The translations under genes were made by a program, and so were the position numbers. The notes below the pieces were generated by a model that made no database searches, was not told the DNA's origin, and saw only the letters and a list, made by a program, of their open reading frames with translations. DNA of 64,000 bases from Verrucomicrobiales bacterium (GTDB lineage Bacteria; Verrucomicrobiota; Verrucomicrobiia; Verrucomicrobiales; DEV007). Of this stretch, positions 27,679 through 36,846 are shown in pieces. Numbering within the stretch: position 1 is the stretch's first letter; each line of letters begins with the position of its first letter. The DNA lies in assembly GCA_002726915.1 (NCBI GenBank), contig PBSY01000007.1, positions 71,698 to 135,697 of the forward strand, read 5' to 3'.

Positions 27679-30312
27679 ATGTCGAAATCACTTATCATCG
27701 CCGAAAAACCTAGCGTTGCGAATGACCTTGCTCGCGTCCTAGGAAAGGATCCTGCTATCGGCAGATTCGACAAAAAGGACGACTATTTCGAGAATGACCG
27801 ATACATTATTTCATCTGCGGTCGGTCACCTTGTGCAGACGGCTAAACCCATGACTGCTGAGGGTAAATCGCTTCCTTGGAAGTTTGATGCCCTTCCCGTC
27901 ATCCCACTCGATTTTGTTCTCGAACCGAGTGAACAGAAAGGCGCTAAAACCCGTCTCAACCTGCTCAAACGCCTCATGAAGCGCAAAGAAGTCACTGAGC
28001 TAGTCAACGCCTGTGATGCTGGACGTGAGGGCGAACTGATCTTCCGTTACATTGTGCAGTTTTGTGGCATTGAGAAGGCAGTGCGTCGTCTCTGGATGCA
28101 GTCAATGACCGATGGCGCGATCCGCGAAGCCTTTACCGACTTGCGCTCCGATAAAGAGATGCAGCCTCTTTCTGATGCCGCCTACTGCCGTTCCGAATCA
28201 GACTGGCTCGTCGGCATAAACTCTACGAGGGCAATGACAGCTTTCAATTCTAAGTTCGGAGGTTTCAACAAGACCCCGGTAGGACGAGTGCAGACACCAA
28301 CACTGGCTCTCCTAGCCGAGCGTGAACGCGAAATTGAAGAGTTCACCAGCGCAGACTACTTCGAAGTGCATGGTAATTTTCAAGTCGCCGCCGGCACCTA
28401 CCTCGGTCGCTGGTTTGATGAAGGTTTCAAGAAGTCAGAAGAGAAGCCTCATGCCCGAGCCGAGCGTATCTGGGATCGTGAGCAAGCCGACGCCATCGTT
28501 GAGCGTTGCCTCGGCAAGGAAGCCACCATCGAGGAGAAAAAGAAACCTTCAAAGCAGAGTGCCCCTCAACTCTACGACCTGACCAGCCTGCAGCGCGAAG
28601 CGAACGGACGCTTTGGTTTTTCGGCGCGCAGGACCCTTCAGTTGGCTCAATCGCTCTACGAGCGCCACAAAGCCCTAACCTACCCGCGAACTGATTCCCG
28701 CTATCTGCCAGACGACTATCTCGAGACGACCATTGAAACGCTAACCAAGATCTCAAGCGCCTCTAACTTCACCGTTGGAGATATGCCAGACCATGCCGCG
28801 TATGCACTTAAGAACGGCCTAGTTACTGGAGGCAACAAGCGCATCTTTAACGGAGCTAAAGTCAGCGATCACTTTGCTATCATTCCAACCGGTCAAATCC
28901 CCTCCGGCCTTGATGAAGCCGAGCTGAAACTCTACGATATGGTGAGCCGCCGTTTCATCGCAGCATTCTACCCGTCGGCGGAATTCGAGAACACGACTCG
29001 TATAACAAGAATCGCAGAAGATGCATTTAAGAGCGACGGAAAAATTCTCGTTACAGCAGGATGGCTGGGAGTCTATGGCAAGAAGGTCGGTGCTCCTGAC
29101 AAACCAGCCCACGAAGAGGAAAGCGGCAAGAGAGCCAGCGCCGACAAGCAGATTGTCGCTGTAGCACCCGACGAGAAAGCCAAGACCGACTCGATCAAAC
29201 TCGAAGAGAAGGCAACTCGACCTCCGGCACGCTTCAACGAAAGCACCCTTCTCTCCGCGATGGAGACTGCAGGCAAGCGAGTTGACGACGAAGAACTTCG
29301 TGATGCCATGTCCGAACGCGGCCTCGGCACACCAGCAACTCGTGCCTCCACCATCGAAGGTCTGATTAACGATAAGTATATCAACCGAGACGGACGAGAT
29401 ATCATTGTGACAACTCGCGGCACTAGACTAATTGACCAGCTCCACAGCATGGAAATTGGCCTACTGACCTCACCCGAAATGACGGGCAGATGGGAATATA
29501 AGCTTCGCCAGATGGAACAGGGCAAACTAGACCGCCCCACCTTCATGCGAGACATCAAGCAACTCACTAGTAGCGTGGTCGACACCGCAAAGGACTACGC
29601 GAAAACAGCACTCGAAAGAGAATGGCCTGAATTTCCTGCTCCCTGCCCTGTCTGTGCTGCTCCGACGATGGATCAGGACGACGGTCGCTACAAGTGCAAG
29701 CAACCCGATTGCAAGTTCACCCTGCCAAAGGTCGTCGCGAGCCGCCCGCTCACCGAGGAAGAAGCAAAAACACTTCTGACCACCAAATTGGTCGGCCCCC
29801 TTACCGGCTTTGTGAATCGTTTCAAGCAACCCTTCGATGCCGCTATCGAGCTTCAGGAAGACAAAAAAGCAGGACTTAAGGCGGGCTTCATTTTCGAGAA
29901 AACTCCGGAAGAGGAGGAAGAAGTTGAATCCATTAAGGAGGAAAACAAACTTTGCGCCTGCCCACTTTGCGATAATGGCAACGTTTACGTGACACCTCAC
30001 AGCTACATCTGTGACCGTCGAGTTTCTGGAGACGGCTGCAAAGCCCGCCTATCGAAAGAGATGTGCAAATACGAGATCCCCCATGACCAAGCGCTAAAAT
30101 ACTTCACCGAAGGTAAGACCGACGTCATCGACAAGTGGATCAGTAAAAAAGGACGCCCTTTCAAAGCTGCGCTGACCTGCAACAAGAAGGGACGCCGCAT
30201 GCTGGGATGGGAGTTCCCCCCTCGCGAGCCCGCGAAGAAAAAGACAGCCGCCAAGAAGGCTGCCACAAAGAAAACAGCTAAGAAAAAAGCTGCTGCAAAA
30301 AAGACCGAATAG
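27679..30312 (+). CDS. topB: type IA DNA topoisomerase (topoisomerase III-like) with lysine-rich tail
   Basis: The Toprim domain opens the protein (SLIIAEKPSVANDLARVLG; ACDAGREGELIFR). The active-site tyrosine is residue 335 in LTYPRTDSRYL, and PVGRVQTPTLALLAERE is typical of the topoisomerase III group. After the catalytic core come two cysteine clusters resembling zinc ribbons (CPVCAAPTMD ... CKQPDCKF, and CACPLCDNG ... CDRRVSGDGC). The last 25 or so residues are alternating Lys and Ala (KKKTAAKKAATKKT), like histone H1 tails. The enzyme relaxes or decatenates DNA through a covalent 5'-phosphotyrosine. The track start at 27622 adds 19 atypical residues; ATG at 27679 is preferred. The gene symbol follows the general type; topA-like naming is also possible. 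Confidence 0.9.
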   Translation: MSKSLIIAEKPSVANDLARVLGKDPAIGRFDKKDDYFENDRYIISSAVGHLVQTAKPMTAEGKSLPWKFDALPVIPLDFVLEPSEQKGAKTRLNLLKRLMKRKEVTELVNACDAGREGELIFRYIVQFCGIEKAVRRLWMQSMTDGAIREAFTDLRSDKEMQPLSDAAYCRSESDWLVGINSTRAMTAFNSKFGGFNKTPVGRVQTPTLALLAEREREIEEFTSADYFEVHGNFQVAAGTYLGRWFDEGFKKSEEKPHARAERIWDREQADAIVERCLGKEATIEEKKKPSKQSAPQLYDLTSLQREANGRFGFSARRTLQLAQSLYERHKALTYPRTDSRYLPDDYLETTIETLTKISSASNFTVGDMPDHAAYALKNGLVTGGNKRIFNGAKVSDHFAIIPTGQIPSGLDEAELKLYDMVSRRFIAAFYPSAEFENTTRITRIAEDAFKSDGKILVTAGWLGVYGKKVGAPDKPAHEEESGKRASADKQIVAVAPDEKAKTDSIKLEEKATRPPARFNESTLLSAMETAGKRVDDEELRDAMSERGLGTPATRASTIEGLINDKYINRDGRDIIVTTRGTRLIDQLHSMEIGLLTSPEMTGRWEYKLRQMEQGKLDRPTFMRDIKQLTSSVVDTAKDYAKTALEREWPEFPAPCPVCAAPTMDQDDGRYKCKQPDCKFTLPKVVASRPLTEEEAKTLLTTKLVGPLTGFVNRFKQPFDAAIELQEDKKAGLKAGFIFEKTPEEEEEVESIKEENKLCACPLCDNGNVYVTPHSYICDRRVSGDGCKARLSKEMCKYEIPHDQALKYFTEGKTDVIDKWISKKGRPFKAALTCNKKGRRMLGWEFPPREPAKKKTAAKKAATKKTAKKKAAAKKTE

Positions 30313-30319
30313 CCACGCT

Positions 30320-30799
30320 TCAGCGTTTCAGCTTCTGCGCCATCGCTTGTTTTACCACTAGAGGAACAAATCGATCGATATCACCGCCGAAGGCTGCAAC
30401 TTCCTTCACAATTCGTGAACTCAAGTAAATGCTCTCCTGACTCGGCATCAGGAAAACCGTCTCAAGCGTCTCGTCTAGGCTACGGTTCATTAAAGCCATC
30501 TGAAATTCATACTCAAAATCGGAAACCGCTCGAAGACCCCGCAATACTGCGTTCGCTTCCACCTCTTTTACGTAATCCACGAGCAAACCTTCGAACGCAG
30601 TCACTTGCACCCCTTCAAGATGGCAGGAAGCCTTTTCAATTAGATCAACTCGCTCTTCCATCGTGAAGAACCCTTCCTTCTCGTGATTAAGGGCCACCGC
30701 GACTATAACGCGATCCCAGAGCTTGGACGCCCGCGCAATAACATCTAGATGACCGTTGTGGACTGGATCAAAACTTCCTGGGTAAATAGCAGTTTTCAT
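30320..30799 (-). CDS. coaD: phosphopantetheine adenylyltransferase
   Basis: CoaD transfers AMP from ATP to 4'-phosphopantetheine, giving dephospho-CoA, the penultimate CoA step. The 159-residue nucleotidyltransferase shows AIYPGSFDPVHNGHLDVIARA (TxxH-type motif HNGH), VLRGLRAVSDFEYEFQMALMNR, and SSRIVKEVAAFGGDIDRFVP, all hallmarks of bacterial CoaD. Length is exact for the family. It converges with the topoisomerase gene, with eight bases between stop codons, and is divergent from the lipoprotein gene at 30899. Confidence 0.97.
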   Translation of the reverse strand: MKTAIYPGSFDPVHNGHLDVIARASKLWDRVIVAVALNHEKEGFFTMEERVDLIEKASCHLEGVQVTAFEGLLVDYVKEVEANAVLRGLRAVSDFEYEFQMALMNRSLDETLETVFLMPSQESIYLSSRIVKEVAAFGGDIDRFVPLVVKQAMAQKLKR

Positions 30800-30898
30800 A
30801 GAACATAAATCTGACTTTAACCAGACTCAGGGAATTGTGACCCCATATCTGGAAGTTTTTCAAAGACATTTCCGAGATTCCCGCTTATTATTAATCTC

Positions 30899-31318
30899 AT
30901 GAAATACGGTAACGGTTGGCATTTTATCGGAATCGTAGGGGTTTGTTTCGGACTTTCCTCGTGTCATTTGGGTAGTAACAAAAACAAGGGTGGCATACCC
31001 CCTCTGACCGGCGACGCGACGATTAATACTGTTGGATTTCTCGAAACAGACTTCGAGCCTCTCAACATGTGGCTCGACGAAATCTTCGAGGTTAATTACA
31101 AGCACATGACCGCAGAACTAATCTTCGATCAGGTGCCTCTAAACGATATATTCTATCAAACAGATAGCTTATCTTCTATCACGACCCCTTTCAATTTTTC
31201 ATCACCAGGAATTACTCGCCGTCAGCTGCTTAAGAAAATTTCAGATCATTGGAAGCTGAGGATTTCTTTGATAAGCGACTCCACTGGAAATCCGACTGCG
31301 GTGTTGGTTAGGGGCTAA
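30899..31318 (+). CDS. putative lipoprotein, secretin/TonB N-terminal-like domain
   Basis: The 139-residue product has a type II signal peptide ending in a lipobox, LSSC, so it should be lipid-anchored. The rest (MTAELIFDQVPLNDIFYQ ... ITRRQLLKKISDHWKLRIS) has the rhythm of short secretin/TonB N-terminal (STN) domains, in which a helix with LL..I....L is followed by a strand. It could be a small cell-envelope accessory protein. No secretin or TonB receptor is adjacent. The assignment of the domain is by eye and tentative. Confidence 0.7.
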   Translation: MKYGNGWHFIGIVGVCFGLSSCHLGSNKNKGGIPPLTGDATINTVGFLETDFEPLNMWLDEIFEVNYKHMTAELIFDQVPLNDIFYQTDSLSSITTPFNFSSPGITRRQLLKKISDHWKLRISLISDSTGNPTAVLVRG

Positions 31319-31373
31319 GTTAAAACGACCTCTACAACTTAATTGCTGCCGTACAGCTCTCAAAGGACAGCCT

Positions 31374-32672
31374 TCAGCTCGTTCTATAAACTTCCCGGAT
31401 CACCTCGCCTAGGATACGAAATCCATCTCTCACGATGGACTCGGGCTGAGTGTAGCTCACACGAATGCACTGCCGAGCGTGATCCCATCCGTCAGCATTG
31501 AGACCAAAGAAGAAATATTCGCCCGGGACGACAATGACACCGGCATCTTTCAGTCGAAGATAGAGCTCACGACAACTGATTGGCAGATTCTCAAACCAGA
31601 ACCAGAGAAAAAATGCACCTTCACTTTCGTGAACCCGCCATGGCACCTCTCGCGGCAAAAATTCTTCTGCAAGCTCCATAGCCTGCTCTGAACGTGCTTG
31701 ATAATGTGGACGAACCACCTCATTAGACAGTCGCTTAATTTCGCCTGTCTCCAACAATGGGCGGACCAAGGCCTGTCCCACATTATTGTTTGCAAGACCG
31801 ACAATAGCCGTCATCGAACGAATCTCACGGACAATCTCAGGACGGGCGACAACAATGCCGGTGCGGGTCCCAGGGAGACCCAGTTTGCTGAGGCTTAATA
31901 TCAGGATGATATTGTCGTCCCACACGGGAGTGGCATCACGAAATACAACGCCAGGGAAGGGTAAACCGTATGCATTATCGATGATGAGAGGAATGCCTTT
32001 TTCACTGGCCAACCCCCTGAGAACTGAAATTTCTTCATCGGTGAGCACATTACTGCTTGGGTTGGTCGGTCGCGAAACAGCGATAGCACCGTGAGAATCA
32101 TTGAGGCCTAGATTGTCAAAGTCGATTCGATACTTAAAGCGTCGCTCCCCCGTTATTTCGACCAGAGGCTTCCGACTGTCGAATAGATCGTTATCTGAAA
32201 CCCCTTGATCGCCATATCCAATGTATTCGGGGACAATGGGAAGCAAGATGCGCTTTTCGCCACCATCTGTCATCTCACCAGCAAAGCGGTTTAGAAGAAA
32301 GAAAGAAGCTGTTTGACCACCATTGGTGACCGCAATGTTTTCCCGAGTTAAATCCCACCCGTATTGAGTTTGCAAAAAGCCCGCGACAGCTTCGCGAAAC
32401 GAAGGACTCCCGGCTGGTTGATCATAATCAGCGAGAACGCGGTCGAACTCATTTCCCTCGTCATCAAGGAGCGCCTCCATCTGCTTGCGCCAGAGTCGCT
32501 GTATGGATGGAATATGATCTGGATTCCCCCCACCCATCATGCGTAAACGATCCTTACCACTGGTAAGCGCTTCACCGAGATCATCCATCAACTCAGTGAT
32601 ACCGGAGTCGTCTGTCAGCTTACTCGCGAAGACAGATTGTGGATAGGGTGGATCAAAGCGGGTATGACTCAT
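31374..32672 (-). CDS. avtA: valine-pyruvate aminotransferase
   Basis: AvtA interconverts valine and pyruvate with 2-ketoisovalerate and alanine using PLP. The 432-residue protein shows the family-specific opening RMMGGGNPDHIPSIQ, the dimer and PLP motifs NGGQTASFFLLNRF and SRPTNPSSNVLTDEE, the pyridine-binding region IIDNAYGLPFPG, and ILSLSKLGLPGTRTGIVVA, which carries the Schiff-base lysine. These match AvtA rather than general class I aminotransferases. Its start codon overlaps the candidate thiD start on the opposite strand. Confidence 0.92.
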   Translation of the reverse strand: MSHTRFDPPYPQSVFASKLTDDSGITELMDDLGEALTSGKDRLRMMGGGNPDHIPSIQRLWRKQMEALLDDEGNEFDRVLADYDQPAGSPSFREAVAGFLQTQYGWDLTRENIAVTNGGQTASFFLLNRFAGEMTDGGEKRILLPIVPEYIGYGDQGVSDNDLFDSRKPLVEITGERRFKYRIDFDNLGLNDSHGAIAVSRPTNPSSNVLTDEEISVLRGLASEKGIPLIIDNAYGLPFPGVVFRDATPVWDDNIILILSLSKLGLPGTRTGIVVARPEIVREIRSMTAIVGLANNNVGQALVRPLLETGEIKRLSNEVVRPHYQARSEQAMELAEEFLPREVPWRVHESEGAFFLWFWFENLPISCRELYLRLKDAGVIVVPGEYFFFGLNADGWDHARQCIRVSYTQPESIVRDGFRILGEVIREVYRTS

Positions 32673-33566
32673 GGAAAGGCAATAGACCTATTTGCACTCG
32701 ACACAGCTTTCTGGCAAGCTTCACCAGTATCATTTTCTCACAACCCTAACGATATCGCCTCCCCTACTTCACCTCCTGTCGCCCTGACTATTGCCGGTTC
32801 CGATTCGTCCGCCGGTGCTGGGATTCAAGCGGATTTGAAAACCTTCGCGGCTCACGGAGTCTATGGAGTCAACGCCATTACGGCCATCGTGGCAGAAGCT
32901 CCAGGGTCCGTCTCACAAATTCAACCGACCGACCCCTGTCTGTTGACTGCTCAAATTGGCCGCGTAAACACTTCCTTTCCCATATCGGCCATCAAGACGG
33001 GGATGCTGGCAACTGGAGAAAATGTGGTGGCCGTCGCTCGCTTTATTGAAGCCAATCCCGCCATTCCTGTCGTTGTTGACCCTGTGATGCGGGCCACTGC
33101 CGGCGAAGCTCTGCTCGATGAATTCGGGCGGGATCGACTCGTGGAGGATTTAATTCCACTGGCAACCCTCATCACTCCAAATCTCCCTGAAGTTGCTGTC
33201 CTCTTGGAAAAGTGCGAAGACTCGATCATACCCGCTGAAGCGGCCCTACAACTATTCGAGACCTTCGGCTCTTCTTTCCTTGTCAAGGGAGGCCACACGA
33301 ATGGAGATACAACGATCGTTGATTACGCCTGCATCGGAGGCAACGTTATTGAACTCCCTCATGAACGGCTTGCCGTAGCCGATATCCACGGCACCGGTTG
33401 CACCCTCTCATCGTCAATCGCGAGCCACCTCGCCCTTGGTCAGCCACTCCTCGAGGCGATCTCCGGCGCCGTGTCCTATCTCACTTCCGCGCTGGCAGCA
33501 CACTTTTCATGGCCTCAATCCGGCGGCAGCGAAGCGTTGAATCATTTACCGAATTCCGTAGACTGA
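32664..33566 (+). CDS. thiD: hydroxymethylpyrimidine (phosphate) kinase
   Basis: ThiD phosphorylates HMP and HMP-phosphate for thiamine synthesis. The ribokinase-fold motifs are ALTIAGSDSSAGAGIQADLKTF, VYGVNAITAIVAE, VDPVMRATAGEALLDE, LITPNLPEVAVLL, FLVKGGH and the ATP/anion-hole motif DIHGTGCTLSSSIAS. The start is uncertain. The track begins at a GTG (32637); the ATG at 32664 still leaves an atypical extension of about 37 residues before VALTIAGSD and overlaps the 5' end of avtA by nine bases. No other in-frame ATG lies closer. No TPP riboswitch is visible. It precedes the degenerate S41 gene by eight bases. Confidence 0.9.
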   Translation: MTHGKAIDLFALDTAFWQASPVSFSHNPNDIASPTSPPVALTIAGSDSSAGAGIQADLKTFAAHGVYGVNAITAIVAEAPGSVSQIQPTDPCLLTAQIGRVNTSFPISAIKTGMLATGENVVAVARFIEANPAIPVVVDPVMRATAGEALLDEFGRDRLVEDLIPLATLITPNLPEVAVLLEKCEDSIIPAEAALQLFETFGSSFLVKGGHTNGDTTIVDYACIGGNVIELPHERLAVADIHGTGCTLSSSIASHLALGQPLLEAISGAVSYLTSALAAHFSWPQSGGSEALNHLPNSVD

Positions 33567-33574
33567 TCGTGACC

Positions 33575-34681
33575 ATGCTCAAGCGATTCATTCTTCTCCT
33601 AGCCGTAATCCCTTGCATCGTCTTCGCTGAGCAAGATACTGCGCCAGAAGCGAAACTCCCGGCCGCGCTGCTGACCACCGACGATACACAGCGTCTGCGC
33701 GAGCTGATCGACACGCTGAATCAGTCCAGCCTCCAGGAAGCGTTTCGCCTGCTCACTACCGACTACATCAATCATGATAATCTCAGCGAGCTCGAAATTA
33801 ATCGCGCCGCCCTGCAGGGAATGCTCAAGCGACTCGATTTCGGCGCCATGCTACTGACTGAGGAAGAACTTAACGAGCGTGACTCTCCGTTTGGATTTCA
33901 CCAAGCCATTATCGCCAAAGACACTGCTTACATCCGATTCGGCCGATTCAACGAGAAGTGTCTAACCCAACTTGACCGCTCACTAAACGAGTTTTCTAAA
34001 AATCCAGAAATCACCCACTTGATTATGGACCTCCGCTCCCCGCAGGCGCAGGCAAAATTCGTCATCGCTTCGGAAATCCTTGGCCGCTTCCGCCCTCCGA
34101 ACGAACTTCTATTTAAGATCCGACGACCAGGAAACGATCGGCCAACGCTCTTTATCTCCCAACCAGTCGAGCACAGTTGGAATCGCGAACTCATCATTCT
34201 GGTGGATGCCGAAACGGGTAATGTTGGAGAAATCATCGCGGCCGTATTGAAACGCGAAACCAATTGCCTCGTCATCGGCGAAAAGACTCCCGGTCTCACC
34301 GTGGAATACCGCGATGTTCCCATCGGTGAGGATCGTGTTCTACGCTACGCGATCGCCGAAGTAGTGCTTGAAGACGACTCTTCGATCTTCAGGGTTGGCA
34401 TTACTCCTGACATTGTCACACCGACTCCCTATGAATCTAAAAGGTCTATTTTCCGTCAGACCGAAGGAGGAAAAAAACTCGGAGATTTTCTCGTCCAGAA
34501 AGAACGCCCACGCCTTAATGAAGCTGCGCTCGTTGCTGGCACTGATCCTGAGATCGATTACTATCTTCTTCGCAGTGATAACAAGCCCACTCCGTGGGAC
34601 AAGCCTCCGCTTCAGGACCGGGCATTGCAGCAGGCTGCCGACCTACTCAATGCGACTGCTTTTATCAATTCAGATGGTTAA
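33575..34681 (+). CDS. secreted S41 peptidase-like protein lacking catalytic residues
   Basis: A signal peptide (MLKRFILLLAVIPCIVFAEQD) begins the protein. From about residue 110 the sequence follows the S41 (C-terminal processing peptidase) fold: KDTAYIRFGRF, ITHLIMDLRSP, ELIILVDAETGNVGEIIAAVL, VIGEKTPGL and RVGITPDIV. Where active members have (T/S)ASASE with the nucleophile, this has TGNVGE (Asn216), and where they have the general-base lysine in GK, this has GL (Leu241). No PDZ domain is obvious. It is probably an exported non-catalytic relative acting as a binding or scaffold protein. The start at 33575 is preferred to the track start at 33398, which lies in thiD. bioF follows three bases later. 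Confidence 0.8.
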   Translation: MLKRFILLLAVIPCIVFAEQDTAPEAKLPAALLTTDDTQRLRELIDTLNQSSLQEAFRLLTTDYINHDNLSELEINRAALQGMLKRLDFGAMLLTEEELNERDSPFGFHQAIIAKDTAYIRFGRFNEKCLTQLDRSLNEFSKNPEITHLIMDLRSPQAQAKFVIASEILGRFRPPNELLFKIRRPGNDRPTLFISQPVEHSWNRELIILVDAETGNVGEIIAAVLKRETNCLVIGEKTPGLTVEYRDVPIGEDRVLRYAIAEVVLEDDSSIFRVGITPDIVTPTPYESKRSIFRQTEGGKKLGDFLVQKERPRLNEAALVAGTDPEIDYYLLRSDNKPTPWDKPPLQDRALQQAADLLNATAFINSDG

Positions 34682-34684
34682 GCA

Positions 34685-35824
34685 ATGCGCAGTCCTGAAA
34701 GTGAGCTAGAGGCCCTCGAGTCATCAGGGCTACGTCGCCAACTGAGGCGCATCGATTCGCCCCAGGGAGTCGTGATTACGCTCGCGAATGGAACTACGCT
34801 TCTCAACTTTTCTTCCAACGATTACCTCGGACTCGCCAATCATCCGCTTACCCGGGCCTCTTTCATAAAGAACATTGAGGCGTTCGGAACCGGCGCCGGT
34901 GCATCCCGTCTCGTTTGTGGCTCCCAGTCACCTCACCACGGACTGGAAGAAAAGTTAGCCGCTTTCAAGAAAACCGAAAGCGCCTTGACCTTCAGCTCCG
35001 GCTTTGCAACCGCAACCGGTGTCATTCCTGCTCTTTGCGACAAGGAGGACATCATCATTCTCGACAAGCTTTGCCATGCATCCCTGATTGACGGGGCTCG
35101 TCTCAGCGGGGCAACCATGCGAGTCTTCCCTCACAATGACCTCGAAAAGCTCGCCAGCCATCTTTCCTGGGCCGAGAGAAAAATTGCGAAGGACGGCCGA
35201 ATCCTTGTTATCACCGAGTCAGTCTTCAGCATGGACGGCGATCGGGCGCCCCTACAGGGAATCTGCGATCTCCTCACCCCTTCCCCGGCCCTTCTTCTGG
35301 TCGACGAAGCGCATGCGTTCGGCTATATCGGCCCTGAGGGACGCGGGCTCGCTGCAGAACTCGGCCTCGAGGAGCAAATCAACCTCCAAATGGGAACTTT
35401 TAGTAAGGCGGCTGGACTATCAGGTGGCTATATCTGCGGTTCCCGCAACATGACCGATCTTCTCGTGAACAAGGCTCGTAGCTTCATTTACTCCACCGCC
35501 CCTGCGCCCTCACTTGCCGCCACCATTTCTGACTGCCTTGACCTCATCGCGGGAGACAATGGTGCCACTCTTCGTTCAGCCCTGTGGGACAACATCCAAT
35601 TGTTCAACTCGGAGGCCACCAGCGCCATTATTCCGCTGATCATCGGGGAGAATGAACCAACTCTCGCGGCAGCTCAAACTCTCCGTGAGAGCGGCTATCT
35701 CATACCAGCTATTCGCTACCCCACTGTTTCAAAGGGGACTGCTCGGTTGCGAGTCACACTTTCTGCAAATCACCTTCCGGAACACATAAAAGGGCTGAAG
35801 GAGGCATTTCCCGGCCTTTGCTAA
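34685..35824 (+). CDS. bioF: 8-amino-7-oxononanoate synthase
   Basis: BioF condenses pimeloyl thioester with alanine to 8-amino-7-oxononanoate in biotin synthesis. The 379-residue alpha-oxoamine synthase shows FSSNDYLGLANHP, GAGASRLVCGSQSPHHGLEEKLA, ITESVFSMDGDRAPL, LLVDEAHAFGYIGPEGRG and MGTFSKAAGLSGGYICG with the PLP lysine. The family also includes Kbl and serine palmitoyltransferases; the short length and lack of a typical Kbl pattern favour BioF. No bioA, bioB or bioD genes are adjacent. It begins three bases after the S41-like gene, so the two are likely cotranscribed. Confidence 0.85.
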   Translation: MRSPESELEALESSGLRRQLRRIDSPQGVVITLANGTTLLNFSSNDYLGLANHPLTRASFIKNIEAFGTGAGASRLVCGSQSPHHGLEEKLAAFKKTESALTFSSGFATATGVIPALCDKEDIIILDKLCHASLIDGARLSGATMRVFPHNDLEKLASHLSWAERKIAKDGRILVITESVFSMDGDRAPLQGICDLLTPSPALLLVDEAHAFGYIGPEGRGLAAELGLEEQINLQMGTFSKAAGLSGGYICGSRNMTDLLVNKARSFIYSTAPAPSLAATISDCLDLIAGDNGATLRSALWDNIQLFNSEATSAIIPLIIGENEPTLAAAQTLRESGYLIPAIRYPTVSKGTARLRVTLSANHLPEHIKGLKEAFPGLC

Positions 35825-35894
35825 CCTTAACTTGCAGCAATGGTTATCACCCTTGGCCAGCGCTGAATTATTCGCTCTACAGTCTTCGTATAAC

Positions 35895-36767
35895 ATGAGA
35901 ACAGCCATCCTAATCTTCTCTCACCTGCTGCTCCACCACTTCACTCTTGCTACCCCCCTCGAGCCTATCAAACTTTGGCCCGAAGGGGTCCCCGATGAGG
36001 CTGGCCTTGAGTTCCCTAAGGAGAAAGTCGAGCTTCGAGGAAATTTAAAAATTGAAATCGTTTCAAACGTGAGCGACCCGACCCTCACTTGGTATCCTGC
36101 CGAAACCCCCAACGGAACTTCAGTTATTGTCTGTCCTGGAGGCGGCTACAATATCCTCGCCTACTCCCACGAAGGAAAAGAGATTTGCCAATGGCTCAAT
36201 TCCCTCGGAGTGTCAGCCGCCCTCCTGAAATATCGCGTCCCACGACGCAAAACTTTTGAGAAGCACCACGCACCGCTCCAAGACGTGCACCGCGCGATTG
36301 GCATGATCCGAAACCGCTCTAAAGAGTGGAAGATAGATCCTGGAAAAGTGGGGATTCTCGGGTTCTCAGCCGGTGGTCATCTCTCAACCATGGCCTTGAC
36401 CTGGGATGAAGAACGCACCTATAAGGCTGATCCCTCGATGGACCACGATAATCTCGTGCCGAACTTTGGCATTCTCGTTTACCCAGCCTACCAGCTTGAT
36501 GAAAACGATCCTGACAGGCTCTCACCCGAGATTACCGTCGATGAAAATACCCCGCCCGCTTTTATCGTCTGCGCTCATGGCGATAAGAAGTGGGTGGAAG
36601 GTAGCGCCCGTTACTACATTGAGATGCTCCGCCACAACCGCTCGTGCGAGTTGCACGTCTTCGCCAAGGGTGGGCACGGCTTTGGCTACCAAAATACGCC
36701 GGAGGAAATTCGCCAATGGCCAACCCTTGCAAGCCAATGGATGGGCGCGATGGAAATTAACGATTAG
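35895..36767 (+). CDS. secreted alpha/beta hydrolase (esterase-like)
   Basis: A signal peptide (MRTAILIFSHLLLHHFTLATP) precedes an alpha/beta hydrolase of the BD-FAE/acetylxylan esterase-like kind. Motifs are the oxyanion-hole segment VIVCPGGGYNILAYSHEGK, the nucleophile elbow GFSAGGH, an acid near AFIVCAHGDKKW, and the catalytic histidine in AKGGHGFGY. A SGNH fold is ruled out by the GxSxGG elbow. The likely substrates are acetyl or other esters on polysaccharides, in the periplasm. The ATG at 35895 gives 290 residues; the track start at 35832 adds 21 residues without a signal pattern. Confidence 0.88.
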   Translation: MRTAILIFSHLLLHHFTLATPLEPIKLWPEGVPDEAGLEFPKEKVELRGNLKIEIVSNVSDPTLTWYPAETPNGTSVIVCPGGGYNILAYSHEGKEICQWLNSLGVSAALLKYRVPRRKTFEKHHAPLQDVHRAIGMIRNRSKEWKIDPGKVGILGFSAGGHLSTMALTWDEERTYKADPSMDHDNLVPNFGILVYPAYQLDENDPDRLSPEITVDENTPPAFIVCAHGDKKWVEGSARYYIEMLRHNRSCELHVFAKGGHGFGYQNTPEEIRQWPTLASQWMGAMEIND

Positions 36768-36846
36768 CCGCGAAGATAGCCCCATTACCCGTTTCGACTG
36801 TAATCTGAAAAAACAATGCAACTAATTGGTGAATCTGGCATCATCC

